A stretch of 64,000 bases of DNA from Arenibacter troitsensis. GTDB taxonomy: Bacteria; Bacteroidota; Bacteroidia; Flavobacteriales; Flavobacteriaceae. Under the pieces are notes generated by a model. That model searched no databases and was not told the origin of the DNA. It saw nothing but the letters and a program-made list of their open reading frames with translations. The position numbers and the translations under genes were made by a program. Below, in pieces: positions 42,501 through 51,155 of this stretch (position 1 is its first letter; each line of letters starts with the position of its first letter). The stretch lies in assembly GCF_900177645.1 (NCBI RefSeq), contig NZ_FXAO01000005.1, positions 311,654 through 375,653 of the forward strand, written 5' to 3'.

Positions 42501-42801
42501 TCCAGTTTCTACCCAATTAATTGATGCAAGCTTTTTAAAGTTAAGAGAGGTGGAACTGAGTTATACCTTTTCTAAGGACCTTCTAAAAGATACTTTCTTT
42601 ACAAATGCTAGATTATCCTTATTTGGTAAAAACCTTAAGTATTGGTTACCTGATAGCAACAAATATGCTGATCCAGAAATTAATGGAATCAGTACTAGTT
42701 CAAGTGGTAGTGTTAGTACAACAGGCAATGCCCAAGGTATTGAAACAACCCAAACACCTTCTTCAAGAAGTGTAGGGCTTAACTTACAATTGTCATTTTA
42801 A
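39547..42801 (+). CDS. SusC/RagA-family TonB-linked outer-membrane protein
   Basis: The 1084-aa protein has a signal peptide (ending LSFAQ, residue 23), a CarboxypepD_reg domain (ISGTVTDQDGLPLPGVNIL, QSDFDGQYTIKAEAG), the LEEVVVTAFGTGDRNAKATV TonB-box/plug entry, the SusC plug motif DDIASVTILKGPSATSLYGSRGA and a large barrel ending in LNLQLSF. SusC proteins form the outer-membrane pore of a SusCD pair that imports glycans or peptides with TonB energy. It is the first gene of a four-gene operon. The substrate is unknown, and there are no enzymes in the operon to hint at it. Confidence 0.95.
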   Translation: MKTKLNGILTLFLALIVQLSFAQEKTISGTVTDQDGLPLPGVNILVQGTTTGTQSDFDGQYTIKAEAGQVLVFSYIGQKNANMTVGASNTINVQMQEDAQALEEVVVTAFGTGDRNAKATVYANQTVKSEDLLSVPNKNALEALRGKAAGVNLSTASGSVGSSTRIVLRGSGSLTGNNNALIVIDGVAIDNTSTSGGAGESTTGYSDFGNRFNDVNPDDIASVTILKGPSATSLYGSRGASGVVLITTKTGQGKKMQVNYNGSTSMETAIIVLQRQNKFGQGYDNLHLDSGENWSWGPAMDGVVRPWTSPIDSDGDGSLEALTRPYSPVRNQLKDFFNTGYTVTQNINLSGSNDGFTYYASYGNTKQTGILDNTSYDRNNITFNASAKLSEKLKSDFKVSYARVDQNTAQEGSRAFEGNNAYAMAIQSPVNIPFTELRDYTSPFHDLNGYWGSYSSVNPYYILNEYGNEAEIDNFLANASLTYNFLDNLSITGRFGGNIVNTQTDVWTPTYTRGQQLVWTDNLEITTRNGRHNSLGEYINTNIKVENLDATVLVNYDAELSENLKLTAAGGYNFFQRTTDRLVGSTVGGLVVPGTYNLANSSQQPTSSLNRTKYRIFGVLGNATLGYKDAAFLELSARNDWSSTLPSTNNSFFYGAVGASVVVTDLFNIENDIVNYAKLRGSYGTSGKDADLYLLNSYFVGNPEIVDLGDYALTLPKNGIPGFTIGNTIGNPGLKPELTTTYEVGLDFGFFKNRLSGAYTYYHSNHDDQLVTISLPRSTGYTQTVSNIGRMENKGHELSLTLKPILGLVDGLNFELFGAYSTNDNKVVNITDDIDELTIGTFGFAAGTTVTMVAKEGLPFGSFKGNDFKYNDQGEVIVDANTGFPVYPDNDVILGNNQPDYLLNFGANLNYKGFGFRVLFDRKKGGLFASQTKYNTNFNGTNVNTTVYNREPFIFPNSVVDNEDGTFSENTVQITEQDYFTNYDAPVSTQLIDASFLKLREVELSYTFSKDLLKDTFFTNARLSLFGKNLKYWLPDSNKYADPEINGISTSSSGSVSTTGNAQGIETTQTPSSRSVGLNLQLSF

Positions 42802-42816
42802 TAAAAAAATAATACG

Positions 42817-44277
42817 ATGAAGAAAATAATTAATATATGTCTTATTCTATTATTAACACTAAGCTTTTCATGTACTGATAGTTTGGAAGAGGTTAATGTA
42901 GACCCGAACACTTTCCCATCCGCTGGAGACCCACAAGTTTTGAGCGCAGCCATTGCTTATATGGGATACATTGTTGATCAGGATTTGAATTACGAAGAAT
43001 CCATGCTTTGGAGCCAATACTATACTTGGGGAATTGGAGTTTCAATTGGAAATGAAGAACGTTATGTTTCTGCTGGAGGTGATTTTAACGGCTACTGGCA
43101 ACGTGCCTATGCCAACTGCCTAACCGATTTAAATTATATTACCAAAAATAGTAGTTCTGCAGCATATAGAGGTATTGCCAATGTATTAAAGGCCTATTTA
43201 TTTCAAGGTTTGGTGGACCATTTTGGAGACATTCCATTTACTGAAGCCATTTCAGGCGCTATTGAGGATGGCTCAATTCTAACCCCAAATTCTGATTCGG
43301 CTGAGGCTGTTATATACCCTGGATTGGTCGCGATGTTGGATGAGGCCCTAAGTGATTTAGCACTAGCAGAAGATGATGTAGTTGGAGAAGATGATTTTAT
43401 CTATCAGGGTGATGCCTCAAAATGGATAAAATTCGCCAATTCGTTAAAATTAAGAGTTTTAATGAGAACATCTGAAGTAAATGCACAAGGGTCGGCCGTT
43501 CAAGCCCTTATAAGCAATGGTACTTTTATTGAGACCGTTGATGATATGCCCTTCATTCCTTTTTCCGGAAGTACTGGTGATCAAAATCCAATGTTTGCAA
43601 GAGCAGAATTTGGTGTAGGTATGTTCTATTTTGCCAGTAATGCGTCATTAAATCTACTTGAATCACTAAATGACCCTAGAGCTGAAGTATTATATACCAA
43701 GGCCACAACCGGGACATTTGCCGGAAACTTGCGCGGTATAGATCAAGGAACCATAGATGACGAACCTTTCACGGCACCAGCATCTGATTATAGTATGGCT
43801 TCTGAATATGCTTACTCTGCTACAAATCCAGCCATTTTAATGAGCCCTTGGGAAGTTTGGTTCTTGAGAGCAGAGGCCGATGCAAGATACAATACCAGTG
43901 ACGATGCCGAAACAGCATTTACTACTGCCATTGAATTGAACTTTGACTACATGGAAGTTGATGACGCCGCTTCTTATATAAGCTCATTAAATTTTGCCGG
44001 AGCTACCACTTTAGATGATAAACTTGATCTAATAGGTATACAAAAATGGATTTCTTTAAATGGGACGCAAGAAGACGAGGGATGGATTGAAACTAGAAGG
44101 TTTGACAGGCCTGCAAGTAGGATTTTTACGGATGGAATTTTTCAAACTCCACCATTATCTGTTTTACCAAGTGGATCATTTCCTGCCGCATGGTTATACC
44201 CTGAATCTGAAAGAAGTTTAAATCCAAATGCTTTGCCACAAAGACAGATTACAGATGCCATATTTTGGGATAATTAA
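42817..44277 (+). CDS. SusD/RagB-family surface lipoprotein (SusD-like_2)
   Basis: The 486-aa protein has a lipoprotein signal with cysteine at residue 19 (LSFSCTDS) and the family's alpha-helical TPR-like core (ILKAY-type helices, for example ANVLKAYLFQGLVDHFGDIPF and AVIYPGLVAMLDEALSDLAL). SusD is the surface lid that captures substrate for SusC. It starts 15 nt after susC, and is of the SusD-like_2 type that often lacks nearby glycoside hydrolases. Confidence 0.92.
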   Translation: MKKIINICLILLLTLSFSCTDSLEEVNVDPNTFPSAGDPQVLSAAIAYMGYIVDQDLNYEESMLWSQYYTWGIGVSIGNEERYVSAGGDFNGYWQRAYANCLTDLNYITKNSSSAAYRGIANVLKAYLFQGLVDHFGDIPFTEAISGAIEDGSILTPNSDSAEAVIYPGLVAMLDEALSDLALAEDDVVGEDDFIYQGDASKWIKFANSLKLRVLMRTSEVNAQGSAVQALISNGTFIETVDDMPFIPFSGSTGDQNPMFARAEFGVGMFYFASNASLNLLESLNDPRAEVLYTKATTGTFAGNLRGIDQGTIDDEPFTAPASDYSMASEYAYSATNPAILMSPWEVWFLRAEADARYNTSDDAETAFTTAIELNFDYMEVDDAASYISSLNFAGATTLDDKLDLIGIQKWISLNGTQEDEGWIETRRFDRPASRIFTDGIFQTPPLSVLPSGSFPAAWLYPESERSLNPNALPQRQITDAIFWDN

Positions 44278-44289
44278 AAAAATAAAAAG

Positions 44290-45048
44290 ATGAAAAAATA
44301 TAAATTAATAGTATGTACGTTTTCAATCCTAGGATTGATGTTAACCAGTTGTGACCCTAGTGTAGAAGCACCAGGCTCATCAGACGTTTCAGTAGTTACC
44401 TACCTACCTACGATTACCTTGGAAGGTGGTGACGTTACATTGGAATGTGACGCAAGTTCCTACTCAGATCCAGGAGCCGTAGCTTCTGCCGGAGGAGAAG
44501 AAATTGAATTAGAAACAAAAGTAAGCGGAAAATATTTTGGAGCTACTTCAGTAGTTGATGGTCCTGATGTTTATCAGGTGTCCTATAGCGCCTTTAATAC
44601 CGATGACATTCCTGCCACTGAATTTAGGACCGTTTTGTATCCTGAATGTAATGGTGATTTAGTGACCAGTATTGCTGGAATGTATACAGCTTCCGTTTCA
44701 AGAGATGGAAGTTCTCCTGCCGGTTACCAAGATAATGGTCCGTTTATTATTAAGGACTTGGGCGATGATCGATATGCTATATCTGATGCACAAGGTGGTT
44801 GGTACGAATACGGAAGAGGACTAGGTGTTTCTTATGCAACTCCAGGTTTGGTTCTTAAAGCCAATAATATTGCAACAAATGATTTCACTAGCGAAGGGCC
44901 CGTTTCTACCAATACATTTGGTGGATCAAATACTTTTGTGAGCTTAATCGTAAACCCTGTGGCCAAGACGCTTACACTTACTGTTTATTGGGATTTTGAT
45001 TACACATTTGAAACGGTCTTTACCCAAACTGATACTTATTTTAATTAA
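44290..45048 (+). CDS. Surface lipoprotein with DUF5011/DUF5012-type (BT_2262-like) architecture
   Basis: The 252-aa protein has a lipobox (LMLTSCDP, cysteine 21). An N-terminal immunoglobulin-like region (TYLPTITLEGGDVTLECD, YSDPGAVASAGGEE) is followed by a beta-rich C-terminal domain (FIIKDLGDDRYAISDAQGGW). Homologues lie downstream of SusCD pairs in Bacteroidota and are thought to be surface glycan/ligand-binding proteins. It is 12 nt from susD. Assignment to the BT_2262 family is by eye. Confidence 0.72.
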   Translation: MKKYKLIVCTFSILGLMLTSCDPSVEAPGSSDVSVVTYLPTITLEGGDVTLECDASSYSDPGAVASAGGEEIELETKVSGKYFGATSVVDGPDVYQVSYSAFNTDDIPATEFRTVLYPECNGDLVTSIAGMYTASVSRDGSSPAGYQDNGPFIIKDLGDDRYAISDAQGGWYEYGRGLGVSYATPGLVLKANNIATNDFTSEGPVSTNTFGGSNTFVSLIVNPVAKTLTLTVYWDFDYTFETVFTQTDTYFN

Positions 45049-45061
45049 AAACTTGAAGAAA

Positions 45062-45562
45062 ATGAACTATAATATAATATTAAAAAAACTAAGCTACTTG
45101 TTTCTAAGTTTTGCTTTGGTAACTTCATTTGTATCTTGTGATAAAGTTGAATCAATGCCCGATGAGAGTGATATCCTAATTAGCGAAGTTACTGGGACAT
45201 GGGTTGTTGATATGATTTATGACGGTGATCCAGCTGGCACCAATACTATCAGTATTTACAATACCTCTGCCAATGATACGCAGTTTATGTGGTTGGATGA
45301 TCAGGAGCACAGCTGGGGTCTAAAAGCAAAAGTTCCATTGAACCTTGATGCTTTGACATTTGGCGGTACAGATTTGGAAGAACTGTATTACGATGTAACC
45401 GTAACTATCACCGATGGTAAAATTGTAAAAGGAGGTGCTACAACACCAAGTGGTGATGTTGTAGACAGCATTTCTTTTAAGGCTGAATTTTCGGATATTC
45501 CAGGTGAAATTTGGGAATATTCTGGATATAAAAGCACGGCTAAAATTAACGATCTACCTTAA
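45062..45562 (+). CDS. Small surface lipoprotein, lipid-binding-hydrolase-like (Lipid_bd)
   Basis: The 166-aa protein starts at the ATG 45062 (MNYNIILKKLSYLF) with lipobox cysteine 26 (TSFVSCDK); the ORF's longer 5' extension is rejected because it overlaps the previous gene. A beta-barrel-like body (TGTWVVDMIYDGDPAG, FMWLDDQEHSWGLKAKVPL, then EIWEYSGYKS) resembles the PF12888 Lipid_bd family found behind SusD genes. Function unknown. It is the last gene of the operon, ended by a strong terminator. Confidence 0.68.
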   Translation: MNYNIILKKLSYLFLSFALVTSFVSCDKVESMPDESDILISEVTGTWVVDMIYDGDPAGTNTISIYNTSANDTQFMWLDDQEHSWGLKAKVPLNLDALTFGGTDLEELYYDVTVTITDGKIVKGGATTPSGDVVDSISFKAEFSDIPGEIWEYSGYKSTAKINDLP

Positions 45563-45587
45563 CACTTTAGGTCGAAATAATTACCAT

Positions 45588-45614
45588 AAACCACCCTTAA
45601 TCGGGTGGTTTTTT
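45588..45614 (+). terminator. Terminator of the SusC/SusD operon
   Basis: AAACCACCC (45588-45596) pairs with GGGTGGTTT (45603-45611) around a 6-nt loop, followed by a run of T. It lies 26 nt past the last lipoprotein stop. The T-run runs into the candidate -7 box of rlmB. Confidence 0.9.
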
Positions 45615-45625
45615 ATTTACCTTTA
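45597..45625 (+). promoter_or_regulatory. Candidate leaderless promoter of rlmB
   Basis: TTA (45597-45599), an 18-nt spacer and TACCTTTA (45618-45625) approximate the consensus (one mismatch in each element). Only four bases (CCCC) separate the -7 box from the rlmB ATG, so transcription should start at or next to the first codon. Confidence 0.4.
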
Positions 45626-45629
45626 CCCC

Positions 45630-46370
45630 ATGAAGAACACCGAACAAATTTATGGCATTAGAGCCGTTATAGAAGCTATAAAATCCAATGAGCCTATAGA
45701 CAAGGTCTTTATACAAAAAGGCCTAAAGGGAGATTTGTCCAGGGATATGGAAACACTGATCCGAAAAAACGGCATAACGGCCTCCTATGTGCCTATTGAA
45801 AAATTAAACCGACTTACCAAGAATAACCATCAAGGCGTTGTAGCCAATATATCCCCGATTACCTTTTTAACCGTGGAAGAACTGGTTGAAAAAACCTTGG
45901 AGACCAAGACCACTCCCCTTTTCCTGTTGTTGGACCAGCTCTCGGATGTTCGGAATTTTGGGGCAATCATAAGAACGGCCGAATGTACTGGAGTGGACGG
46001 GATCATAATTCAGAAAAAAGGAGCTGCCCCGGTTACCGCAGACACCATTAAAACATCTGCCGGAGCCGCTTTTAGAGTACCGATAGCCAAAATAGACCAC
46101 ATAAAAGATGCCGTTTATTACCTACAGGCATCAGGCATTAAAGTTATTGCCGCCACCGAAAAAACAGAAAACACCATTTATGAAGTTTCCTTTAAGGAAC
46201 CCTGTGCCATAATCATGGGATCGGAAGATGTGGGTATCTCCCCATCCATCCTAAAGGCCGCGGACCATATGGCAAAGCTTCCCTTGTTAGGAGAGATAGG
46301 ATCCCTTAATGTCTCGGTAGCTTGTGGAGTTTTCCTTTACGAAGCAGTAAGGCAACGTCAAGAGTTGTAG
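45630..46370 (+). CDS. rlmB: 23S rRNA (guanosine(2251)-2'-O)-methyltransferase RlmB
   Basis: The 246-aa SpoU-family enzyme methylates the 2'-O of G2251 in the 23S P-loop with SAM. Start chosen at ATG 45630 (MKNTEQIYGIRAVIEAI); the upstream frame overlaps the previous gene. SpoU motifs are in order: LLDQLSDVRNFGAIIRTAE (motif 1, asparagine), IIMGSEDVGISPSIL (motif 2) and LPLLGEIGSLNVSVACGVFLYE-type motif 3, giving the trefoil knot. An N-terminal L30e-like substrate-binding domain precedes. It is a single gene with a leaderless-type promoter. Confidence 0.94.
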   Translation: MKNTEQIYGIRAVIEAIKSNEPIDKVFIQKGLKGDLSRDMETLIRKNGITASYVPIEKLNRLTKNNHQGVVANISPITFLTVEELVEKTLETKTTPLFLLLDQLSDVRNFGAIIRTAECTGVDGIIIQKKGAAPVTADTIKTSAGAAFRVPIAKIDHIKDAVYYLQASGIKVIAATEKTENTIYEVSFKEPCAIIMGSEDVGISPSILKAADHMAKLPLLGEIGSLNVSVACGVFLYEAVRQRQEL

Positions 46371-46476
46371 AAAAAACCCATCATGACATCATAGCTTTAA
46401 GAGTTATTCCAAATTCCAAAGGGACTGAACCCTAAAACGTTCAATTCCATTCTTGGCTGGAATTACTCTGCCTAGT

Positions 46477-47217
46477 CTATTGATCTTCCCTTCCTTCCCC
46501 TGAATCCTTTTTATAATGATACTTTATTATGATATCCCCATTCTCTTCCGAAGGTCTGCTATCAATAAAATTCCCGTGTTCATCAAAATGTTTTAAGAAT
46601 TCATCCTCTTCTTCATTATAATCCTCCTTCTCCCAATCATATTTTTTCAATTTGGGTAGTGGCGCCTTCATAACAAAGGCCAAAAATATACCCGTGAGAA
46701 ATCCACCCAAATGACCTTCCCAAGAAATACCATCCTCAACCGGGAAAATATACCACAGTAAACTACCGTAAATAAAAACTACCATCAGGGATAAGGCAAC
46801 CAAGCGGTAATGCTTGGATAAAATACCTTTAAAAAAAATAAAACTCACTAGTACATATATCAATCCACTGACTCCAATATGATAGGATGGTCTTCCTATA
46901 AGCCAGGTTATAGCACCCGATAAAAGAATGCCCCACAACAATACTTTAATGGCTATATTCCTATAGAAATAAGCAAGGGATGCGGAAAGTATGGCAATTG
47001 GAATGGTATTGTTATATAGGTGTTCTACGGACGAATGTATAAACGGACTAAAGACAATTCCCCTTAATCCCTCCAAAGTTCTAGGATAAATACCAAAATC
47101 GTTAAAATTGACCTGAAACCGAATTTCAAACCAATAAACGGTCCAGATAGAGAGTACCGCCAACAAAGGTAATACCACTACTGAATTGGAAAATTTAAAA
47201 TAGTTGCTTTCTGTCAT
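46477..47217 (-). CDS. Rhomboid-family intramembrane serine protease
   Basis: The 246-aa membrane protein has six or seven hydrophobic helices. The catalytic dyad is present: serine in GVSGLIYV (S117) and histidine in WEGHLGGFL (H169); an HxxxxN-like HLYNN lies in the early helices (H66). Rhomboids cleave transmembrane substrates within the bilayer. The C-terminal ~65 residues are cytoplasmic and acidic/lysine-rich. It is divergent from rarA, and its -7-like TATATTTC box is also 4 nt from the ATG. Confidence 0.9.
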   Translation of the reverse strand: MTESNYFKFSNSVVVLPLLAVLSIWTVYWFEIRFQVNFNDFGIYPRTLEGLRGIVFSPFIHSSVEHLYNNTIPIAILSASLAYFYRNIAIKVLLWGILLSGAITWLIGRPSYHIGVSGLIYVLVSFIFFKGILSKHYRLVALSLMVVFIYGSLLWYIFPVEDGISWEGHLGGFLTGIFLAFVMKAPLPKLKKYDWEKEDYNEEEDEFLKHFDEHGNFIDSRPSEENGDIIIKYHYKKDSGEGREDQ

Positions 47218-47221
47218 ATCC

Positions 47222-47254
47222 GAAATATAAAACTTAATTCAATATTCTGGCCAA
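47222..47254 (-). promoter_or_regulatory. Candidate leaderless promoter of the rhomboid gene
   Basis: On the minus strand TTG (47252-47254), 22 nt, then TATATTTC (47222-47229), four bases (GGAT) before the ATG. The last base of the box deviates from TAnnTTTG and the spacing is at the long end. Confidence 0.35.
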
Positions 47255-47273
47255 GATTCCTTTTTCGGATAAA

Positions 47274-47302
47274 TTGTCATCCCTTTAAATGTCTTATTTT
47301 TG
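47274..47302 (+). promoter_or_regulatory. Promoter of rarA, predicting a leaderless mRNA
   Basis: TTG (47274-47276), 18 nt, then TATTTTTG (47295-47302): an exact match to the Bacteroidota promoter consensus. The ATG at 47307 begins four bases (TCCT) after the box, so the start site should lie at or within the start codon, leaving no 5' leader or ribosome-binding site. Confidence 0.6.
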
Positions 47303-47306
47303 TCCT

Positions 47307-48584
47307 ATGAACGAGCCACTAGCAGAAAGGGTACGCCCCAAAACTTTGGAGGATTATATAAGCCAAAATCATTTGGTGGGAGAAAATGGGTCATTGACCC
47401 ATCAAATAAAAAAAGGAATCCTACCATCATTGATACTATGGGGGCCTCCAGGAACAGGAAAAACCACCTTGGCCAATATTATTGCCCAAGAAAGTGGCCG
47501 TCCTTTCTATACCTTGAGTGCCATTAGCAGTGGCGTAAAGGATGTTCGGGAAGTTATAGAAAAGGCCAAGCAAAGTGGCGGCTTGTTCACGACCAAAAAT
47601 CCTATACTTTTTATTGATGAAATCCATCGCTTTAGCAAATCGCAGCAGGATTCCCTGTTAGGGGCCGTGGAAAAAGGATGGGTCACCCTAATAGGTGCCA
47701 CCACGGAAAACCCCAGCTTCGAGGTAATTCCGGCACTTCTTTCCCGCTGTCAGGTATATATTCTAAATCCCTTTGGAAAAGAAGATCTTGAAGCCATGCT
47801 TCAAAGGGCTATGGAAGAGGACAAGTATTTAAAAACCAAAAAAATAAAACTCAAGGAAACCGAAGCGCTACTGCGTCTCTCTGGGGGTGATGGAAGAAAA
47901 TTGTTAAACATCTTTGAGCTTATCATCAATTCGGAAGAAACGGATACCGTCACCATTACGGATAACCTGGTATTGAGTAAAATTCAGAAGAACACAGTTC
48001 TTTATGATAAAACCGGCGAGCAACATTACGACATTATCTCTGCTTTTATAAAATCGATAAGGGGAAGCGACCCCAATGCAGCCGTATATTGGTTGGCCAG
48101 GATGATCGAAGGCGGAGAGGATGTGAAGTTTATTGCTAGACGCCTACTTATTCTCGCCTCGGAAGACATTGGCAATGCCAACCCTACGGCCCTGGTCATG
48201 GCGAATACTACTTTTCAGGCCGTTACAACCATAGGATATCCCGAAGCTAGGATTATATTGAGTCAGTGCGTTATCTATTTGGCCACCTCAGCAAAGAGCA
48301 ATGCCAGTTATATGGCCATCAACAAGGCCCAGCAAACCGTAAAACAAACAGGGGACCTATCCGTACCCTTGGCATTGCGCAACGCTCCTACCAAACTAAT
48401 GAAAGACCTAGGTTACGGGGAAGATTATAAATATGCCCATGACTACGAAAATAATTTTGTAGCCGAAGAATTTATGCCCAAGGAAGTAGCCAAAACCAGT
48501 TTTTACCGTCCTGGCAATAATCAACGGGAAAATGCCATCAAAGATTTCCTGAAAAAGCGATGGAAAGATAAATATGACTTCTAA
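47307..48584 (+). CDS. rarA: Replication-associated recombination protein A (MgsA/RarA AAA+ ATPase)
   Basis: The 425-aa AAA+ ATPase acts at stalled replication forks. Start chosen at ATG 47307 ([18 protein letters not shown], the family start). Walker A is [12 protein letters not shown], Walker B is [15 protein letters not shown], sensor 1 is [10 protein letters not shown], and the C-terminal tetramerisation region has [21 protein letters not shown]. It is monocistronic and divergent from the rhomboid gene. Confidence 0.96.
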   Translation: MNEPLAERVRPKTLEDYISQNHLVGENGSLTHQIKKGILPSLILWGPPGTGKTTLANIIAQESGRPFYTLSAISSGVKDVREVIEKAKQSGGLFTTKNPILFIDEIHRFSKSQQDSLLGAVEKGWVTLIGATTENPSFEVIPALLSRCQVYILNPFGKEDLEAMLQRAMEEDKYLKTKKIKLKETEALLRLSGGDGRKLLNIFELIINSEETDTVTITDNLVLSKIQKNTVLYDKTGEQHYDIISAFIKSIRGSDPNAAVYWLARMIEGGEDVKFIARRLLILASEDIGNANPTALVMANTTFQAVTTIGYPEARIILSQCVIYLATSAKSNASYMAINKAQQTVKQTGDLSVPLALRNAPTKLMKDLGYGEDYKYAHDYENNFVAEEFMPKEVAKTSFYRPGNNQRENAIKDFLKKRWKDKYDF

Positions 48585-48609
48585 TTAAGCAACAAATATC
48601 GAAGTTCAC

Positions 48610-49497
48610 TTAGAATTTAATATTCAATTCCTGCCCCATTAATTTATCGCCTTCATAATACTCAAAATACCACTTGTCGGCTTTTTTCAAAACCACACCA
48701 CTATGCACATCCCCTTCGGCAATATAGAAATTGGCCTGGGAGGTAGCATACATCCTCAATGTTATTTTAGGTGTGCTGTCTACCAATTGAAAACCGTTTG
48801 CAATTGCCTGTGCATATAACACCCCAGAATCCTCTGTCTTATAATCCACATCCGGTAATGCCAAGGTAGGCATATTTTCGGCCTTGGCAATATTGGACTG
48901 AACCGGTTCCATATTTTTATAGGACTGCTCCTGCAGGGTAGCTTTTTGCTGAACTACAGGGTTAGGTATATTTTGATTTGGCGCTACACTGGATTTCTCT
49001 TCAATTCTTTTAACATCATTTTTAAAGCTTACCGTCGCCTGATCGGTATCCCCGCTAGGTTCATATTTGTACCCGAGCCCTGACAAAGATTTAAAACATT
49101 CCTTTATTGCCTCGGAATAGGCGGATTTGTAGTCCTTCTCCTTGCTACTGCCTTCTACGGTAGTGTAGACCACATTGGACTGACAATCCTTAAGGGTCAG
49201 GGTTACCTTTGTTGTAAACATGGACGAGTCATCCTTAAGATTCAAAAGCAGCCCAAGACATCTGTTGGCCAACAGATCCGCGGGCATATCATTGTCATAA
49301 ACGGCTGTAAAGCCATTTTCAACAAGATTATATTTGATCATTGTACTGGTCTGATACTGATTTTCATGTTTAAAGGTTTCAAATTTGGTAGGGACTATAA
49401 TGTACTTGTATTTGTTTAATTCCGCTTGTGACATTCCCAATAGGCCACACATTAAAATAAGGGGTAAAAAAAAGTTTTTCATCATTTTAAATTTCAT
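48610..49497 (-). CDS. Conserved secreted protein of unknown function
   Basis: The 295-aa protein has a signal peptide (either from residue 1 or from M6, MKNFFLPLILMCGLLGMSQA). The mature N-terminal half alternates beta and alpha segments (KYIIVPTKFETFKHENQYQ, YSEAIKECFKSLSGLGY), followed by a linker (about 150-190) and a beta-rich C-terminus (QLVDSTPKITLRMYATSQANFYIAEG, GVVLKKADKWYFEYYEGDKL). I do not recognise a family with a known function; similar proteins appear in Flavobacteriaceae. It is downstream of, and parallel to, the DUF5723 gene after a 221-bp spacer. Confidence 0.7.
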   Translation of the reverse strand: MKFKMMKNFFLPLILMCGLLGMSQAELNKYKYIIVPTKFETFKHENQYQTSTMIKYNLVENGFTAVYDNDMPADLLANRCLGLLLNLKDDSSMFTTKVTLTLKDCQSNVVYTTVEGSSKEKDYKSAYSEAIKECFKSLSGLGYKYEPSGDTDQATVSFKNDVKRIEEKSSVAPNQNIPNPVVQQKATLQEQSYKNMEPVQSNIAKAENMPTLALPDVDYKTEDSGVLYAQAIANGFQLVDSTPKITLRMYATSQANFYIAEGDVHSGVVLKKADKWYFEYYEGDKLMGQELNIKF

Positions 49498-49718
49498 AGT
49501 TAATCTTTACAATGTCTACCTGTGTTCCTTGATTTTTTTTCCACAAATAAAGGTACCATAAATCTTTTGTGATCCATTCACGGGCACATTTTATTGACAT
49601 AAATAATAATGAAGGCAAAAACCAAACCAATTTGGCTTATAAAAATTAAAAGCCCCAAATTTAAGTCCTTACAAAGGAACAGTTAAATTCTTTATTGTTA
49701 GCTGTAATTGTTCCAATA

Positions 49719-51155
49719 TTATTTCTTCCCCCAAGATATAATATTTAATCCTAACTGAAAAGAGGAGTAATGACTATCCGCCAGGTTACCATAGGCCAAT
49801 AGATTGTCCGCCATAACATAGATATTTACCGGGCCGGCCTGTAGATTAAGTCCTAGTCCAATATTGCTCCAGGAAAACTTATCTACGGTATAGGTTGTTT
49901 TTATCGCCATTGCCCTTCCAAATCTTCGTAAATAAAAGGCTGTAAGGGCAGCTTGTGGCCCTCTGGGCCTATTAATCATATACAACTGACCACCCACACC
50001 ATTGGCGTATTTGGTGTAGTCCTTCCGTTTGGACACTATATAATTACAGTCGCAATCCATACTCGGATTAGAGGGTTCTCCCCAATTATAACGTAAGGAA
50101 CCATACAGTTTGGTAGGCCTAAAATAAATATAATTCTTATCATTGGTGCCGTGCGGGACCAAGGCATCTACCTCATCCACCAGATCTTGCCAAAAATCGG
50201 CATTGGAATTTGAAAATGCATCCGGCAGAATAACTTCTATTCCTTCCACGGTGGCATTGCCCTTTATGGTATAGTTCTTAACGTCGGTGGAACTATATAC
50301 GAAGCCCAAATCCAACAAACTTCCGGTAATTACGGTTTGTTTGTTAAGTTTATAAGTAAATCCTAGGTCGATACCAAATCCCAGATCTCCTCCAAAAAAA
50401 AGTCTTCTGGTCAAGATACCAGGTAAAAGGGAACTATCATTATCCAAGGCGTCCTCAATCTCATTAAGCCCGGAGGACCTTAATTCCAGATCGGCATCCA
50501 AGGTATTGGCCAGGAGGTTGTTTTGCCCCTCATTGGTTACAAAATATCCTTTGTTTTTGGTAGATGAAAAATTGAAGGCACTGGAGTAAATTTTTGCTCT
50601 TCCGCCAATCGTCAGGGCTCCATCCACTCTTTTATTCAATCCGAAATGAAACACATTGAGCATTTCCCCGCGTGTTTTTAAATGCCCGAGATCAAATTTT
50701 CTTCCCAATTGATTGGCATTGCCCTCAAAAGCCAAGATGGCATAATCCTTAAACCAATAGCCAATGGCATCACCTTCATTGTAAATCCCGAAAGAATAGA
50801 AATTATCCCGATTACGACCACGAAAACCACCACTTAACAATTCTACCTGATAAGTACCGCTAAGCTCATCACGGGTACTCATACCATATATGGCCCGTTC
50901 CCTTACCTTGACATTAAAATCCACTCCATCGTCCGCAAACAGATCGTTTACAGTAAGCCCACTACTCCCGGCCTGCAATGAAATTCCTGACAATACCGGG
51001 ATTCCGGTATACCATTGAAAGTCTGTGGACATTCCCGGATTAATCATTAAGGCTTGGGGAATCTCTGTAAAATCGTACAGTATTTGTTTGTTCTGGGCAG
51101 TAATAAAGAAACAGCCCAGCAACCAGGATAATAAGACGAGTTTAACTTGTCTCAT
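49719..51155 (-). CDS. DUF5723-family outer-membrane beta-barrel protein
   Basis: The 478-aa protein has a signal peptide (ending CFFITAQ) and a long beta-rich body with repeated glycine/aromatic strands, for example LNPGMSTD-like MINPGMSTDFQWYTGIPVLSG and GFGIDLGFTYKLNKQTVITGS, and a C-terminal strand (FQLGLNIISWGKK). DUF5723 proteins resemble PorP/SprF or PorV-like barrel proteins of the outer membrane, but their function is unassigned. Its start overlaps the stop of the upstream lipoprotein gene by 4 bases (ATGA), a tight operon. Confidence 0.8.
   Translation of the reverse strand: MRQVKLVLLSWLLGCFFITAQNKQILYDFTEIPQALMINPGMSTDFQWYTGIPVLSGISLQAGSSGLTVNDLFADDGVDFNVKVRERAIYGMSTRDELSGTYQVELLSGGFRGRNRDNFYSFGIYNEGDAIGYWFKDYAILAFEGNANQLGRKFDLGHLKTRGEMLNVFHFGLNKRVDGALTIGGRAKIYSSAFNFSSTKNKGYFVTNEGQNNLLANTLDADLELRSSGLNEIEDALDNDSSLLPGILTRRLFFGGDLGFGIDLGFTYKLNKQTVITGSLLDLGFVYSSTDVKNYTIKGNATVEGIEVILPDAFSNSNADFWQDLVDEVDALVPHGTNDKNYIYFRPTKLYGSLRYNWGEPSNPSMDCDCNYIVSKRKDYTKYANGVGGQLYMINRPRGPQAALTAFYLRRFGRAMAIKTTYTVDKFSWSNIGLGLNLQAGPVNIYVMADNLLAYGNLADSHYSSFQLGLNIISWGKK

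Noticed and set aside
45504..45629. Extended rlmB frame from 45504
   Set aside because: The extension overlaps the previous lipoprotein gene and crosses its terminator; the family start is at 45630.
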